The notes below the pieces were generated by a model, which saw only the letters and a program-made list of their open reading frames with translations, made no database searches and was not told the DNA's origin. The position numbers and the translations under genes were made by a program. Shown piece after piece: positions 41,487 to 50,360 of a stretch of DNA of 64,000 nt (the stretch's first letter is position 1; every line of letters starts with the position of its first letter). Location of the stretch: positions 1 to 64,000 of the forward strand of contig DASTFB010000008.1 in NCBI GenBank assembly GCA_035709005.1, written 5' to 3'. This DNA comes from Candidatus Methylomirabilota bacterium. Its GTDB lineage: Bacteria > Methylomirabilota > Methylomirabilia > Rokubacteriales > CSP1-6.

Positions 41487-43414
41487 GCGCGGGGCGCAGC
41501 CTCACCCGCAAGCTGATCGACGAGCACCTCGTCGCCGGCAAGCCGTCGGTGGGCGAGGAGATCGGCATCGCCGTCGACCAGATCCTATTGACCGACACCA
41601 ACGGCATCCAGTCCTGGCTGCAGTTCGAAGCGATGGGCTTCGGGGGGGTCAAGCCGGGCCGGGTGGTGACCTACATCGACCACAACGTCTACCAGTTCGA
41701 CTCCCGCAACTCCGACGACCACCGGTATCTGCAGACGGTGTCCCGTCGCTACGGCGCCGTGTTCTCCAAGCCCGGCAACGGCATCTGTCACCAGGTGCAC
41801 GTCGAGAGCTTCGCGGTCCCCGGCGAGGTGTTGCTGGGGTCGGACAGCCACACCCCGCTCTGCGGCGCCGCCGGGATGCTGGCCATCGGGGCCGGCGGGC
41901 TCGACGTGGCGGTGGCGCTGGGCGGCGGACCTTACTTCTTTCCCATGCCCGCCGTGGTCCGCGTCTGGCTCACCGGCCGCCTCGGCCCCTGGGTCACCGC
42001 CAAGGACGTCATCCTGGAGCTGCTGCACCGGTTGAGCGTGCGGGGCGGCACCGGAAAGATCTTCGAGTACGGCGGCCCCGGTCTCGAGAGCCTGCTTTTG
42101 GCCCAGCGGATGACGATCGCCAACATGGGCGCCGAGCTCGGCCTGACGACGAGCGTGTTTCCGAGCGACGACGTCACGCGCTCGTACCTGACCCGTCTCG
42201 GCCGTGGCGAGGACTGGCGGCCGGCCCTGCCCGACGACGACGCTTCGTACGACGACCAGATCGAGCTGGATCTGAGCGCCATCGGGCCGCTGGTGGCCCT
42301 GCCCGGATCGCCGGACCGCGTGGTTCCGGTGGTCGAGGTGGCCGGCACCCCGGTCGAGCAGGTCATGGTCGGCTCGTGCACGAACGGCTCCTGGCACGAC
42401 ATGGCCTCGGTGACGGGGGTGATGCGCGGCCGCCGCGTGCACCCCTCGGTCTCCTTCATCCTCTTCCCGGGCAGCCACCGCATCCTCGAGACGATGGCCC
42501 GGGAGGGGCTGCTCACCGACCTGCTGGCCGCCGGGGCGACCGTGTCCGAGTCGACCTGTGGCGCATGCCCGGGGATCGGTCACGTGCCGGCCAGCGGGGC
42601 CAAGAGCCTGCGGGCCTTCAATCGCAACTTCCCGGGGCGCAGCGGGGTCAAGGACGACCAGGTCTATCTCTGCTCGTCGGTGACCGCCGCGGCCTCCGCC
42701 CTGACGGGCGCGATCACCGATCCGCGAACGCTCGGCCCCGAGCCTCCCGTCACGCTCCCCGCCCAATTCGCCTCCTCGACCGTCGGGTTCGTGGCGCCGG
42801 ACGGGCGAGGTGAGGTCGTGCGCGGGCCGAGCATCAAGGCCGTGCCGCTCGGGGAGGCGGTCACGGAGACCCTGGAGGCGCCGGTGCTGCTCAAGCTCGG
42901 CGACAAGGTCTCCACCGACGACATCTCGCCTTCGGGGGCCGGGGTCCTGGTGTTTCGCTCCAACATCCCCGCGATTGCGGAATTCACCTTTCGCCACGTG
43001 GATCCCGAGTTCGTGGCCCGCGCCCGCCGGTCGGGTGTCGGGATCATCGTGGCCGGCGAGCTGTACGGCCAGGGCTCCTCGCGCGAGGTCGCGGCCATCG
43101 GACCGATGTTCCTCGGCGTCCGCGCCGTCATCGTCAAGTCGTTTGCCCGCATCCACCGGGCGAACCTGATCAACTGGGGTGTCGTTCCCCTGGTCTTCGA
43201 CGACCCCAGCGTCTGGGACGAGCTGGAGCGCGACGACCGGCTGCGCCTGGAGGACCTGAGAGCGGCGTTGGCCCAGGGCCACCGCGTCCGCGTCACCAAC
43301 CTCCGCTCGGGGCGTTCGTTCACCGCGTCGTGCGTGCTGACGCCGCGCGAGCGGGACATCCTCCTGGCCGGCGGGCTCCTCGCCCACACACGGGCGGCGT
43401 CAGGGTCATCGTGA
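41483..43414 (+). CDS. Aconitate hydratase, short (~640-residue) type
   Basis: A 643-residue [4Fe-4S] dehydratase. The iron-sulfur cysteines are visible in VGSCTNGSWHDM (near residue 298) and ESTCGACPGIGHVP (two Cys, near 355-358); substrate residues SDSHTP and QGSSREVAA (residues ~545) are intact. It lacks the long linker of ~890-residue AcnA and the domain order of AcnB, matching mitochondrial-like short aconitases and homoaconitases. ATG overlaps the citrate synthase stop (ATGA) and its own stop overlaps the GTG of the PrpF-like gene (GTGA). Substrate could be citrate, methylcitrate or homocitrate. Confidence 0.9.
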   Translation: MSAGRSLTRKLIDEHLVAGKPSVGEEIGIAVDQILLTDTNGIQSWLQFEAMGFGGVKPGRVVTYIDHNVYQFDSRNSDDHRYLQTVSRRYGAVFSKPGNGICHQVHVESFAVPGEVLLGSDSHTPLCGAAGMLAIGAGGLDVAVALGGGPYFFPMPAVVRVWLTGRLGPWVTAKDVILELLHRLSVRGGTGKIFEYGGPGLESLLLAQRMTIANMGAELGLTTSVFPSDDVTRSYLTRLGRGEDWRPALPDDDASYDDQIELDLSAIGPLVALPGSPDRVVPVVEVAGTPVEQVMVGSCTNGSWHDMASVTGVMRGRRVHPSVSFILFPGSHRILETMAREGLLTDLLAAGATVSESTCGACPGIGHVPASGAKSLRAFNRNFPGRSGVKDDQVYLCSSVTAAASALTGAITDPRTLGPEPPVTLPAQFASSTVGFVAPDGRGEVVRGPSIKAVPLGEAVTETLEAPVLLKLGDKVSTDDISPSGAGVLVFRSNIPAIAEFTFRHVDPEFVARARRSGVGIIVAGELYGQGSSREVAAIGPMFLGVRAVIVKSFARIHRANLINWGVVPLVFDDPSVWDELERDDRLRLEDLRAALAQGHRVRVTNLRSGRSFTASCVLTPRERDILLAGGLLAHTRAASGSS

Positions 43415-44520
43415 CCCAGCGGCGGATCCGGGCGGTCTACATGCGAGGCGGGACCAGCCGCTGTCTGGTCTTTCACACGGAGGACCTGCCTCCGGCCGGC
43501 GTGGCCCGCGACCAGATCCTGTCGGCGGCGCTGGGCAGCCCCGATCCTTACGGCCGGCAGCTCGACGGGCTGGGCGGCGGGATCTCGTCGCTGTCGAAGG
43601 CGTGCATCATCGGCCCGCCGAGCCACCCCGAGGCCGACGTCGATTACACCTTCGCCCAGATCGACGTGAAGAGCCCGCTGGTGGACTACACGGGCAACTG
43701 CGGCAACTGCTCGTCGGCGGTGGGGCCGTTCGCCATCGACGAGAAGCTCGTCCTGCCCACCGCCAGCCCGGCGGCTGTCCGCATCCACAACACGAACACG
43801 CGCAAGCGCATCGTCGCCCGCGTGCCCCTGGAGGACGGGCTGGCGGCGGTGACGGGGGACTTCGAGCTGCCCGGCGTACCCGGTCGCGGAGCCCGGATCA
43901 CGCTGGACTTCCTGGAGCCCGGCGGCGCCGTCACGGGACGGCTCCTGCCCACTGGGCGGCCGCGCGACGTCGTCGGCGGGCACGAGGCCTCGCTGGTCGA
44001 CGCCACGAATCCCGTCGTGTTCGTCCGGGCGCGAGATCTCAAGCTCGGCGGCACCGAGATGCCGGCGGCGATCGACGCCGACCGGGCGCTGGTCGCGCGC
44101 CTGCTGGCCATCCGGACCGAGGCCGCAGCGCTCATGGGCGTCGTCGGCAGCCCGGCCGTCCCCATGATCGCCCTCGTGGCGCCGGCCGTCCCCTTCACCA
44201 CGCTCGACGGGCGCGCCGGGGACGCCGACAGCGTCGACCTGCTCGCCCGCGTCATGTCCATGGGGAACTGTCACCGGGCCTTCGCCCTCACCGCATCCAT
44301 GTGCCTGGCCGTGGCCGCCCGCATCGAGGGGACGGTGGTCCACGAGTGCGTGACACCGCCGGACGCCTCCCGGTCCACCGATATCCGCCTCGGTCACCCC
44401 TCCGGGATCCTGCCCATCGCCGCCTCCGTCGTCACCCGGGACGGCCAACCGTATGCCGAGCGCGTGACCGTGTATCGAACGGCGCGCCGCCTGATGGAAG
44501 GGTTCGTGAGAGTGCCGTGA
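43411..44520 (+). CDS. PrpF-like aconitate/methylaconitate cis-trans isomerase
   Basis: A 369-residue member of the PrpF (DUF453) family, which has the diaminopimelate epimerase fold. Hallmarks: AVYMRGGTSRCLVFH at the N-terminus, DPYGRQLDGLGGGISSLSKACII, VDYTGNCGNCSSAVGPFAI (conserved Cys), and MSMGNCHRAFALT. In the 2-methylcitrate cycle PrpF converts the trans-methylaconitate made by AcnD into the cis isomer. Here the adjacent aconitase is not an AcnD by length. GTG start at 43411 overlapping the aconitase stop. Alternatives include oxalomesaconate or 3-methylitaconate isomerase. Confidence 0.87.
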   Translation: MTQRRIRAVYMRGGTSRCLVFHTEDLPPAGVARDQILSAALGSPDPYGRQLDGLGGGISSLSKACIIGPPSHPEADVDYTFAQIDVKSPLVDYTGNCGNCSSAVGPFAIDEKLVLPTASPAAVRIHNTNTRKRIVARVPLEDGLAAVTGDFELPGVPGRGARITLDFLEPGGAVTGRLLPTGRPRDVVGGHEASLVDATNPVVFVRARDLKLGGTEMPAAIDADRALVARLLAIRTEAAALMGVVGSPAVPMIALVAPAVPFTTLDGRAGDADSVDLLARVMSMGNCHRAFALTASMCLAVAARIEGTVVHECVTPPDASRSTDIRLGHPSGILPIAASVVTRDGQPYAERVTVYRTARRLMEGFVRVP

Positions 44521-45056
44521 GCCAGCTCTACCGCGTCGCCGCCGGCGAAGAGATCGCCCGCCGGCGCGCGCGCCTGCCGGCGGGTAGCGTCATCGAAACC
44601 TGGAGCGATCTGTACGTCCCGGGGCGCTTCTGGCTGGGCGCCGAGTCCAAGACCCTCCTCGATTCGCTGGGGGAGCCGGTGCCCGTCGAGCTCGGCCTGC
44701 CCGCGTCCAGCGTGGCCATCTACTACGGGCCGCGTCTGCGCGACCTCGATTCCCTCCCGCCCGAGGAATCGCTCAAGGCTCGCGTGTTGTCGGGGCACGG
44801 TATCGCGGTGGCCTGGGTGACGCTCGATCGCTTCGGCGAGCGGGTGGCCTATCAGCCGACGTCGCCGCGCGACCCCGTGTTCCACCTGCGTCGCCGCGGT
44901 GGCGGTGTCGCACATCTGTGGCGGTTGTTCCCCTCCCGCGCTGCCGCGGTAGCCTACATGGCCGAGGCGTACGGCGACGCCGAGGCGATGCAGTGGGCCG
45001 AGGCGGTGGCCGACGAGGACTTCGACGCCCTGCTCCAGCGCCATGGCGCGCGATGA
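44517..45056 (+). CDS. Hypothetical protein, 179 residues
   Basis: I do not recognise this protein. It is soluble-looking, with no signal or membrane segment and several acidic/aromatic stretches (VIETWSDLYVPGRFWLG, AVAWVTLDRFGERVAYQP). It starts at GTG 44517 overlapping the PrpF stop (GTGA) and its stop overlaps the ATG of the acyltransferase (ATGA), so it is embedded in the operon and certainly translated. Codon use is like its neighbours. Confidence 0.75.
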   Translation: MSQLYRVAAGEEIARRRARLPAGSVIETWSDLYVPGRFWLGAESKTLLDSLGEPVPVELGLPASSVAIYYGPRLRDLDSLPPEESLKARVLSGHGIAVAWVTLDRFGERVAYQPTSPRDPVFHLRRRGGGVAHLWRLFPSRAAAVAYMAEAYGDAEAMQWAEAVADEDFDALLQRHGAR

Positions 45057-46453
45057 CGACTGCCGTCGCCGGCCTCGCCAGCGAGCGGGAGTTCTTCTAC
45101 CCGTTCCTCCGTCTGGTGGCCCGGTTCTGGCTGTGGTTCCTGTTCAAACGCGTCCACGTCCGGCACCTCGAGCGCGTCCCCCAGACCGGGCCGGTCATGC
45201 TCTGCATCAACCACCCCAACAACCTCATCGACTCGCTGCTGGTGGGCGCCGTGATGCCGCGCAAGGTGCACTTCCTGGCCACGGCCACTCTGTTCCGGCG
45301 GCCGTTGCTACGACGGCTCTTGCCGGGGGCCGGGGTGATCCCCATCTATCGCAAGCAGGATGAGCCCTCGGCCTCCGCATCGAATGCCGAGGCTTTCGCC
45401 GCCTGTCACGCCGCCTTCGACCAGGGCGGTGTCGTCGCCATCTATCCCGAGGGCACCACCCACGCCGAGGCCCGCGTGCAGCGCATCAAGACCGGCGCCG
45501 CCCGGATCGCCCTGAGCTTCGAGGCGCAGCGCCCCGAGACCCTGAGCGTGATCCCGGTCGGACTGTCGTTCGAGGCGCGCAAGTCGTTCACGGCGCGGGT
45601 GCTCGTCTCCTTCGGAGAGCCGGCGGCCTTGACGGCGTACGGCCGGGCCTACCGGGTCGATCCGGTCAAGGCCGTCGAGGAGCTGACCGCGGCCATCCAG
45701 TGGGCCATGGAGGCGCAGGTCGTCCACGTCGACCGGATCGAGACCGCGGCCGTCGTGCGGGCGGTCGAGGAGCTGTACCGCAGCCACCTCGTGCGCGAAC
45801 TGCGCGCGGAGCGCGGCCTGGCCGAAGATGAGGTCGACCTCTTTCGGATCTCCCGCTCGATCGTGGAGGCGGTCGAGCACTTCAAGGAGCGCGACCCTCA
45901 GCGCGTCGAGCGCCTCTGGCGGCGGATCCAGGCCTACCGCGCGCTCCTGGCCCGCTACCAGGTGACGGATGACGCCGTGCAGGCCCGGTTGGGGCGGCGC
46001 ACGATCCGGCGGCGCGTGCTGAGCGCCGGCGAGGCCGTTGCCGTGTTCCCGCTGTTCGCCTACGGCGCCTTCGTCAACGCCCTGCCCTACTTCGTGCCGC
46101 GCTGGCTGGCCCGGCGGCGGGCCCGCAAGGAGACCGACTATGCGACGACGCGCCTGCTGGCGAGCATCGTCGCCCTGCCGCTGTTCTGGGGTCTGGAGAT
46201 CTGGCTGGTGGTCCGGCTGGCCGGTGTCCTGTGGGGCGCGCTCTTCGCGCTCTCGCTGCCCCTGAGCGGGCTCGTCGCCTACCACTATCTCAGGGGAATC
46301 GACACCCTCCGGCACGGCATGCGGCTCGGCCTGCTCGCGCTGACCCGGGGGGCGGTCGCCCGGGACCTGCTCGCCGAGCGCCGGCAGATCATCGCCGAGC
46401 TGGACCGGGCGCGGGAGGGCTACCTGGCGGCCACGCGGGGCTCATCGTTCTGA
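45053..46453 (+). CDS. 1-acyl-sn-glycerol-3-phosphate acyltransferase-like (PlsC) protein with C-terminal membrane domain
   Basis: A 466-residue membrane protein. Residues ~15-200 form a PlsC-type acyltransferase domain with block I CINHPNNLIDSLLVG (catalytic His, with the NHPN-x3-D spacing seen in GPAT-like members), block III IYPEGTTHAEARVQ and VIPVGLSFE. A charged helical region (~200-320) follows, then several hydrophobic helices (~330-430) including LFWGLEIWLVVRLAGVLWG. This extended architecture is known in acyltransferases of uncertain substrate. It is locked into the operon by overlaps at both ends. Confidence 0.85.
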   Translation: MTTAVAGLASEREFFYPFLRLVARFWLWFLFKRVHVRHLERVPQTGPVMLCINHPNNLIDSLLVGAVMPRKVHFLATATLFRRPLLRRLLPGAGVIPIYRKQDEPSASASNAEAFAACHAAFDQGGVVAIYPEGTTHAEARVQRIKTGAARIALSFEAQRPETLSVIPVGLSFEARKSFTARVLVSFGEPAALTAYGRAYRVDPVKAVEELTAAIQWAMEAQVVHVDRIETAAVVRAVEELYRSHLVRELRAERGLAEDEVDLFRISRSIVEAVEHFKERDPQRVERLWRRIQAYRALLARYQVTDDAVQARLGRRTIRRRVLSAGEAVAVFPLFAYGAFVNALPYFVPRWLARRRARKETDYATTRLLASIVALPLFWGLEIWLVVRLAGVLWGALFALSLPLSGLVAYHYLRGIDTLRHGMRLGLLALTRGAVARDLLAERRQIIAELDRAREGYLAATRGSSF

Positions 46454-47388
46454 TGGCAGCCTCGACCGTGAACGTCCATCGGCTCGAGGAGATCACCATG
46501 CCGGCGCTCGACGCGCTCGATCGCGAGCGGGCCGTCGTCGTGCTCACCGTGAGCCCGCTGGAGCAGCACGGGCCTCACCTCCCGCTCGGCGTCGACGCCT
46601 TCACGGCGCGTCACTTCGCCGAGGAGATCGCCCGGCGCCTGACTGCCGAGCGGCCGGGATGGTCGGCCGTGCTGGCGCCCACGCTGCACCTGGGGTCCTT
46701 CACCTTCGAGGCGGTCGGCACTGTTCCCGTACGGCAGCGCGTGGTCCGCGACGCCGTCGTCGACTTCGGCACGGCGTTCGCCCGGGCCGGGTTCCGCTAC
46801 GTCGTGGTGGCCAACGGCCACGCCGGGCCCACCCACCTGGCGGCCCTCGATGAGGCGGCCGCGACCGTCTCGGGCCGCCACGGGATCCGCATGGCCTCGC
46901 TGTCCGGGGGGCTCATCGCGCAATTCCGCTCCGGCCGTTTCCTCGACCAGGTCGAGACCGCGCTGGGGCGGCCGCTCGCCGATGCCGAGCGGCGCGCCTT
47001 CGCGGAGGACGCCCATGCCGGCTGGTGGGAGACCTCGATGATGCTGATGCTGCGCCCGGAACTGGTGGATGGCGCGTGGCGCGACCTGCCCCCGGCCACC
47101 TATTCGCTGCCCCAACGGCTCGTCCCCAACTATCCGCTCCGCGACGGCGCCGCCGGGTACGTGGGCCACCCGGCGCTGGCCGACCCGGCGTTCGCCAGGG
47201 CCACGACGACGGTGCTGCTGGCGGAGGCGATGCGGCTGGTCCACGCGCTGCTCGATGGACGGCTCGGTCCCACCGCCCGGCCCTCGCCGTACTACGCCAT
47301 TCCTTTCTTGAGAACGGACTTCTGGCGGCTGGCCGCAGCGGCCGGCCTCGGGCTGGCCGCGCTCGCCTGGCTCCGGCCCCGGCGGTAG
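46453..47388 (+). CDS. Creatininase-family amidohydrolase with C-terminal membrane anchor
   Basis: A 311-residue creatininase-fold metallo-amidohydrolase. Metal-binding signature SPLEQHGPHLPLGVDAF at residues ~36-52, VVVANGHAGPTHLAAL near 115-130 and DAHAGWWETSMML near 178-190 are all present. Related enzymes hydrolyse creatinine, mycofactocin precursor or formamide pterins. Unusually, the last ~25 residues form a hydrophobic helix (LAAAAGLGLAALAW) followed by RPRR, suggesting the protein is tail-anchored. ATG overlaps the acyltransferase stop by one base. Confidence 0.85.
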   Translation: MAASTVNVHRLEEITMPALDALDRERAVVVLTVSPLEQHGPHLPLGVDAFTARHFAEEIARRLTAERPGWSAVLAPTLHLGSFTFEAVGTVPVRQRVVRDAVVDFGTAFARAGFRYVVVANGHAGPTHLAALDEAAATVSGRHGIRMASLSGGLIAQFRSGRFLDQVETALGRPLADAERRAFAEDAHAGWWETSMMLMLRPELVDGAWRDLPPATYSLPQRLVPNYPLRDGAAGYVGHPALADPAFARATTTVLLAEAMRLVHALLDGRLGPTARPSPYYAIPFLRTDFWRLAAAAGLGLAALAWLRPRR

Positions 47389-47398
47389 CCGAGCCATC

Positions 47399-48148
47399 AT
47401 GCTGCTCGTCGAGGTCACGACGGACAACGGCGTGGCCTGGCTCCGTCTGAACCGGCCCGACGCGCTCAACGCGCTCAGCACCGCGCTCACCGAGGCGCTG
47501 GAGCAGGCGCTGGAGCGAGTGGCCGGCCAGGATGATGTCAGCGTGCTGATCGTGGCCGGGCGAGGCCGCGCCTTCTGCGCCGGCAACGACCTGGCCGAGA
47601 TGGGCTCGCTGTCCCCGGAAGCGGCGGCGGCGTTGGCCACCCGTCAGGCCGCCCTGATGGACCGCTTCTCCCAGCTGCCGCAGGTGACGATGGCCGCCAT
47701 CGACGGTCACGCCCTCGGCGGCGGCCTCATGCTGGCGCTCGCTCAGGACGTGCGGATCGCCTCCGATCGGGCGCGCTTCGGCCTGCCCGAGGTCACGCTG
47801 GGCTTCAATCCGGCCTACGGCATCGCCCGCCTGCTCGACATCGCCGGCGGCGGCCACGCGCGCGACTTGTTGCTCACCGGCCGCACCGTCCACGCCAGCG
47901 AGGCGCTGCGCATGGGTCTGCTGAACCGGGTGGTGGCGCCGCCCACCCTGGAGGCCAGCGCCGGCGCCTGGGCCGCCGAGATCGCCGCCTCGCCGCGCGA
48001 AGGCCTGGCGGCGACGAAGGCGATCGTGCGCAGCCTGCGGGCGGGCCCGCGGGGAGGCGAGCCGGAGGCCTACGGGGCGGCGCTGCGCACCAGCCCGCAA
48101 GCGCGCGAGCGGATTCGGGCCTTCGTGGAGCGCAAGGGCCGGAGATAG
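47399..48148 (+). CDS. Enoyl-CoA hydratase/isomerase family protein
   Basis: A 249-residue crotonase-fold protein. Oxyanion-hole segments AFCAGNDLAEM (residues ~59-69) and DGHALGGGLMLALAQDVRIA (~102-121) are present, and the LPEVTLGFNP stretch retains one of the two usual Glu residues while the second position (PAYGIARLLDI) differs from typical hydratases. So substrate or reaction type is uncertain. It lies 10 nt after the creatininase gene and 42 nt before the LIV-type binding protein. Confidence 0.9.
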   Translation: MLLVEVTTDNGVAWLRLNRPDALNALSTALTEALEQALERVAGQDDVSVLIVAGRGRAFCAGNDLAEMGSLSPEAAAALATRQAALMDRFSQLPQVTMAAIDGHALGGGLMLALAQDVRIASDRARFGLPEVTLGFNPAYGIARLLDIAGGGHARDLLLTGRTVHASEALRMGLLNRVVAPPTLEASAGAWAAEIAASPREGLAATKAIVRSLRAGPRGGEPEAYGAALRTSPQARERIRAFVERKGRR

Positions 48149-48150
48149 CT

Positions 48151-48182
48151 TAGAATGCGCTCCGCCTCAGGGCGCAAGGAGG
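48151..48182 (+). promoter_or_regulatory. -10 box and Shine-Dalgarno of the LIV-type operon
   Basis: TAGAAT (48151-48156) begins two bases after the enoyl-CoA hydratase stop, and AAGGAGGT (ending 48182) lies eight bases before the ATG at 48191. This gives the transporter operon its own likely promoter and a conventional leader, unlike the leaderless genes in this window. No clear -35 at 17 nt. Confidence 0.5.
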
Positions 48183-48190
48183 TCGAGACG

Positions 48191-49459
48191 ATGAGCACGA
48201 CGCGACGCAGCTTCCTCAAACTGGTCGGTGGTGCCTCGGCCGCGCTGGCCACACGACTGGACAGTCCGCCCGCCTTCGCGCAGGCCGGGCCCGTCAAGAT
48301 CGGCGTGCTCGCCGCCAAAGCCGGGGTCACCGCCCCCGTCGGCGAATCGGGCCTCCGTGGCACGCAATTCGCCGTCGACCGCATCAACACCGCGGGCGGG
48401 ATCATGGGCCGGAAGATCGAACTGGTCGTCGAGGAGGAATCCAACCCCAAGGACACCGTGGAGCGCTTCCGCAAGCTCGCGCTCCAGAGCAAGGTCGACG
48501 CGGTGACCGGCGTCGCGTCGACGGGCGTGGGGCTCGCCATCGGCCCGGTGGCCGAGGAGCTGAAGACCATCTGGCTGGCCTGGGACGGCACCACCCAGAA
48601 GGGCGTCGAGGAGTCGATGCCGAAACCGAAGTACTCCTTCCGCAGCGTCGACAACGAGGCCGAGGCGGTGATGGCCTCGATCCTCACGGCCCGGCACTTC
48701 AAGGGCAAGATCAAGACCGTGGCCGGGATCAACAACGATTACTCCTACGGCCGGGACAACTGGGCCGCCTTCCTGGCCATCATGAAGAAGTTCGGGATGG
48801 GGGTGACGCCGGTGGCCGACCTGTGGCCGAAGCTCGGCGAGACCAACTTCACCTCTCACGTCGCCGCCCTGCACCAGGCCAGGCCCGATCTCGTCTTCTG
48901 CTCCTTCTGGTCGGGCGACGCGCCGATTTTATTGAAGCAGGCCCACGCGGCCGGGCTCACCCGCTCGACGAAGTTCGTCATGACCACCGCCGGCGGCGTG
49001 CACGAGTCGCTGAAGAAGGACTTCGCCCCCGAAGGCATGATCCTCGGCTACAACTCCATGTACTTCGAGGCGCCCGGGGCCAGCCCCCTGCTGCGCGAGT
49101 TCACCAAGTGGCACCACGCTAAGTTCAAGGAGTGGCCCAACTACGAGTCCGACCACGCCTACTTCACGGTCATGGCATACAAGGCCGCCGTGGAGGAGGC
49201 GGGCAAGGGCGCGGGGAAGTGGCCCACGTCGGATGCCGTGATCAACGCGCTGGCCGGGATCGAGGTGGAGTCGCTGTCAGGGCGGCGCGGCTATCGGGCC
49301 GATCACATCATGGAATGCAGCTTCTTTCAGGGCATCAGCACCCACAAGAACCGCCACGACTTCGTGACCATCGACCCGGTGGAGGTCATGTCCACCAAGC
49401 AGATTCAGAAGCCGTCGGGCATGGGTCTCTACGACTGGATCAACTCCTGGAAAGCGTGA
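48191..49459 (+). CDS. LIV-type ABC transporter substrate-binding protein (Tat-exported)
   Basis: A 422-residue periplasmic receptor of the LivJ/Leu-Ile-Val-binding family. The N-terminus STTRRSFLKLVGGASAALA is a twin-arginine signal, cleaved near AFAQ-AG. The type I periplasmic-binding fold is seen in KIGVLAAKAGVTAPVGESGLRGTQFAVDRINTAGGIMGRKIELVVEEE (in pieces, residues ~35-85) and DYSYGRDNWAAF. It begins a complete importer operon with two permeases and two ATPases. Ligand unknown; such receptors in soil bacteria bind amino acids, amides, urea or aromatic acids. Confidence 0.92.
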   Translation: MSTTRRSFLKLVGGASAALATRLDSPPAFAQAGPVKIGVLAAKAGVTAPVGESGLRGTQFAVDRINTAGGIMGRKIELVVEEESNPKDTVERFRKLALQSKVDAVTGVASTGVGLAIGPVAEELKTIWLAWDGTTQKGVEESMPKPKYSFRSVDNEAEAVMASILTARHFKGKIKTVAGINNDYSYGRDNWAAFLAIMKKFGMGVTPVADLWPKLGETNFTSHVAALHQARPDLVFCSFWSGDAPILLKQAHAAGLTRSTKFVMTTAGGVHESLKKDFAPEGMILGYNSMYFEAPGASPLLREFTKWHHAKFKEWPNYESDHAYFTVMAYKAAVEEAGKGAGKWPTSDAVINALAGIEVESLSGRRGYRADHIMECSFFQGISTHKNRHDFVTIDPVEVMSTKQIQKPSGMGLYDWINSWKA

Positions 49460-49496
49460 GGGCCGCGACGTCCTGATCGCCCAGAGTCTCAACATC

Positions 49497-50360
49497 GTGC
49501 TCGGCGGCGTGTTCCACGCCGCCGTGCTGTTTCTGGTGGCCGCGGGGCTGCAGCTCGTCTTCGGCGTGCAGAAGATCCTCAATCTAGCCTGCGGCTCGTT
49601 CTACGCGCTGGGGGCGTACTTCGGCGTCTCCCTGGTCTCGTGGGCGCTGGGGGCGGGCCTGCCCGCCCCGCTGTTCGTCCTCGTGCTGGTGGCCGCCGGC
49701 GTCCTGCTGGCCGTCCTCGGCCCGCCGATCGAGCGTCTGTTGCGGACCATCTACGACCGTGACGAGAGCCTGCAGCTCTTGCTCACCTTCGCGCTGGTGC
49801 TCATGTTCGAGGACGTCATCCGGTTCTTCTGGGGCAGCGCGCCCCATCAACTCGCCGGGGCGGTGTATCTGGTGTACGGCCAGCTCACCCTCGGCCGCCT
49901 CACCATTCCCGTCTACAACCTGATCGTCATCGCGGCCGGCGGAGCCATCGCCGCCGGCATGGGCTGGCTGCTCATCCGCACGCGCTTCGGGCGCATTGTG
50001 CGGGCGGCGGCGGAGAACCGCCGGATGGCCGAGGCGCTCGGCGTGGACATGGGGTGGGTGTACTCGCGGGTCTTCACCCTCGGCGTGGCGCTGGGCACGG
50101 TGGGTGGCGCCCTGGTCATCCCGGCCACGGCGGCGGTGAACGAGATGGGTATCGACCTCATCGTGGAGGCGTTCGCCGTGGTGGTGATCGGCGGCCTGGG
50201 TAGCATGCGCGGCGCCTTCGCCGGCGCGCTCGTCGTGGGCATCCTCCGGGCGGTGGCGATCGCCACCTACCCGGAGGTGGAGATGCTGGCCATCTACGTG
50301 ATCGTCATCGGTGTGCTCATCCTGAGGCCGGCCGGCCTGTTCGCCAGGGCCGCGACGTGA
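49497..50360 (+). CDS. Branched-chain amino-acid-type ABC permease (LivH family)
   Basis: A 287-residue inner-membrane permease with about 8 helices. LivH-type features: LQLVFGVQKILNLACGSFYALGAYFG near the N-terminus, TRFGRIVRAAAENRRMAEALGVDMGWVYSRVF (the coupling loop to the ATPase) and VIGGLGSMRGAFAGALVVG. GTG at 49497 is the first normal start; the frame is open further upstream with family-like IAQSLN, so a CTG start at 49473 is possible. Its stop overlaps the GTG of the LivM gene (GTGA). Confidence 0.92.
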   Translation: MLGGVFHAAVLFLVAAGLQLVFGVQKILNLACGSFYALGAYFGVSLVSWALGAGLPAPLFVLVLVAAGVLLAVLGPPIERLLRTIYDRDESLQLLLTFALVLMFEDVIRFFWGSAPHQLAGAVYLVYGQLTLGRLTIPVYNLIVIAAGGAIAAGMGWLLIRTRFGRIVRAAAENRRMAEALGVDMGWVYSRVFTLGVALGTVGGALVIPATAAVNEMGIDLIVEAFAVVVIGGLGSMRGAFAGALVVGILRAVAIATYPEVEMLAIYVIVIGVLILRPAGLFARAAT

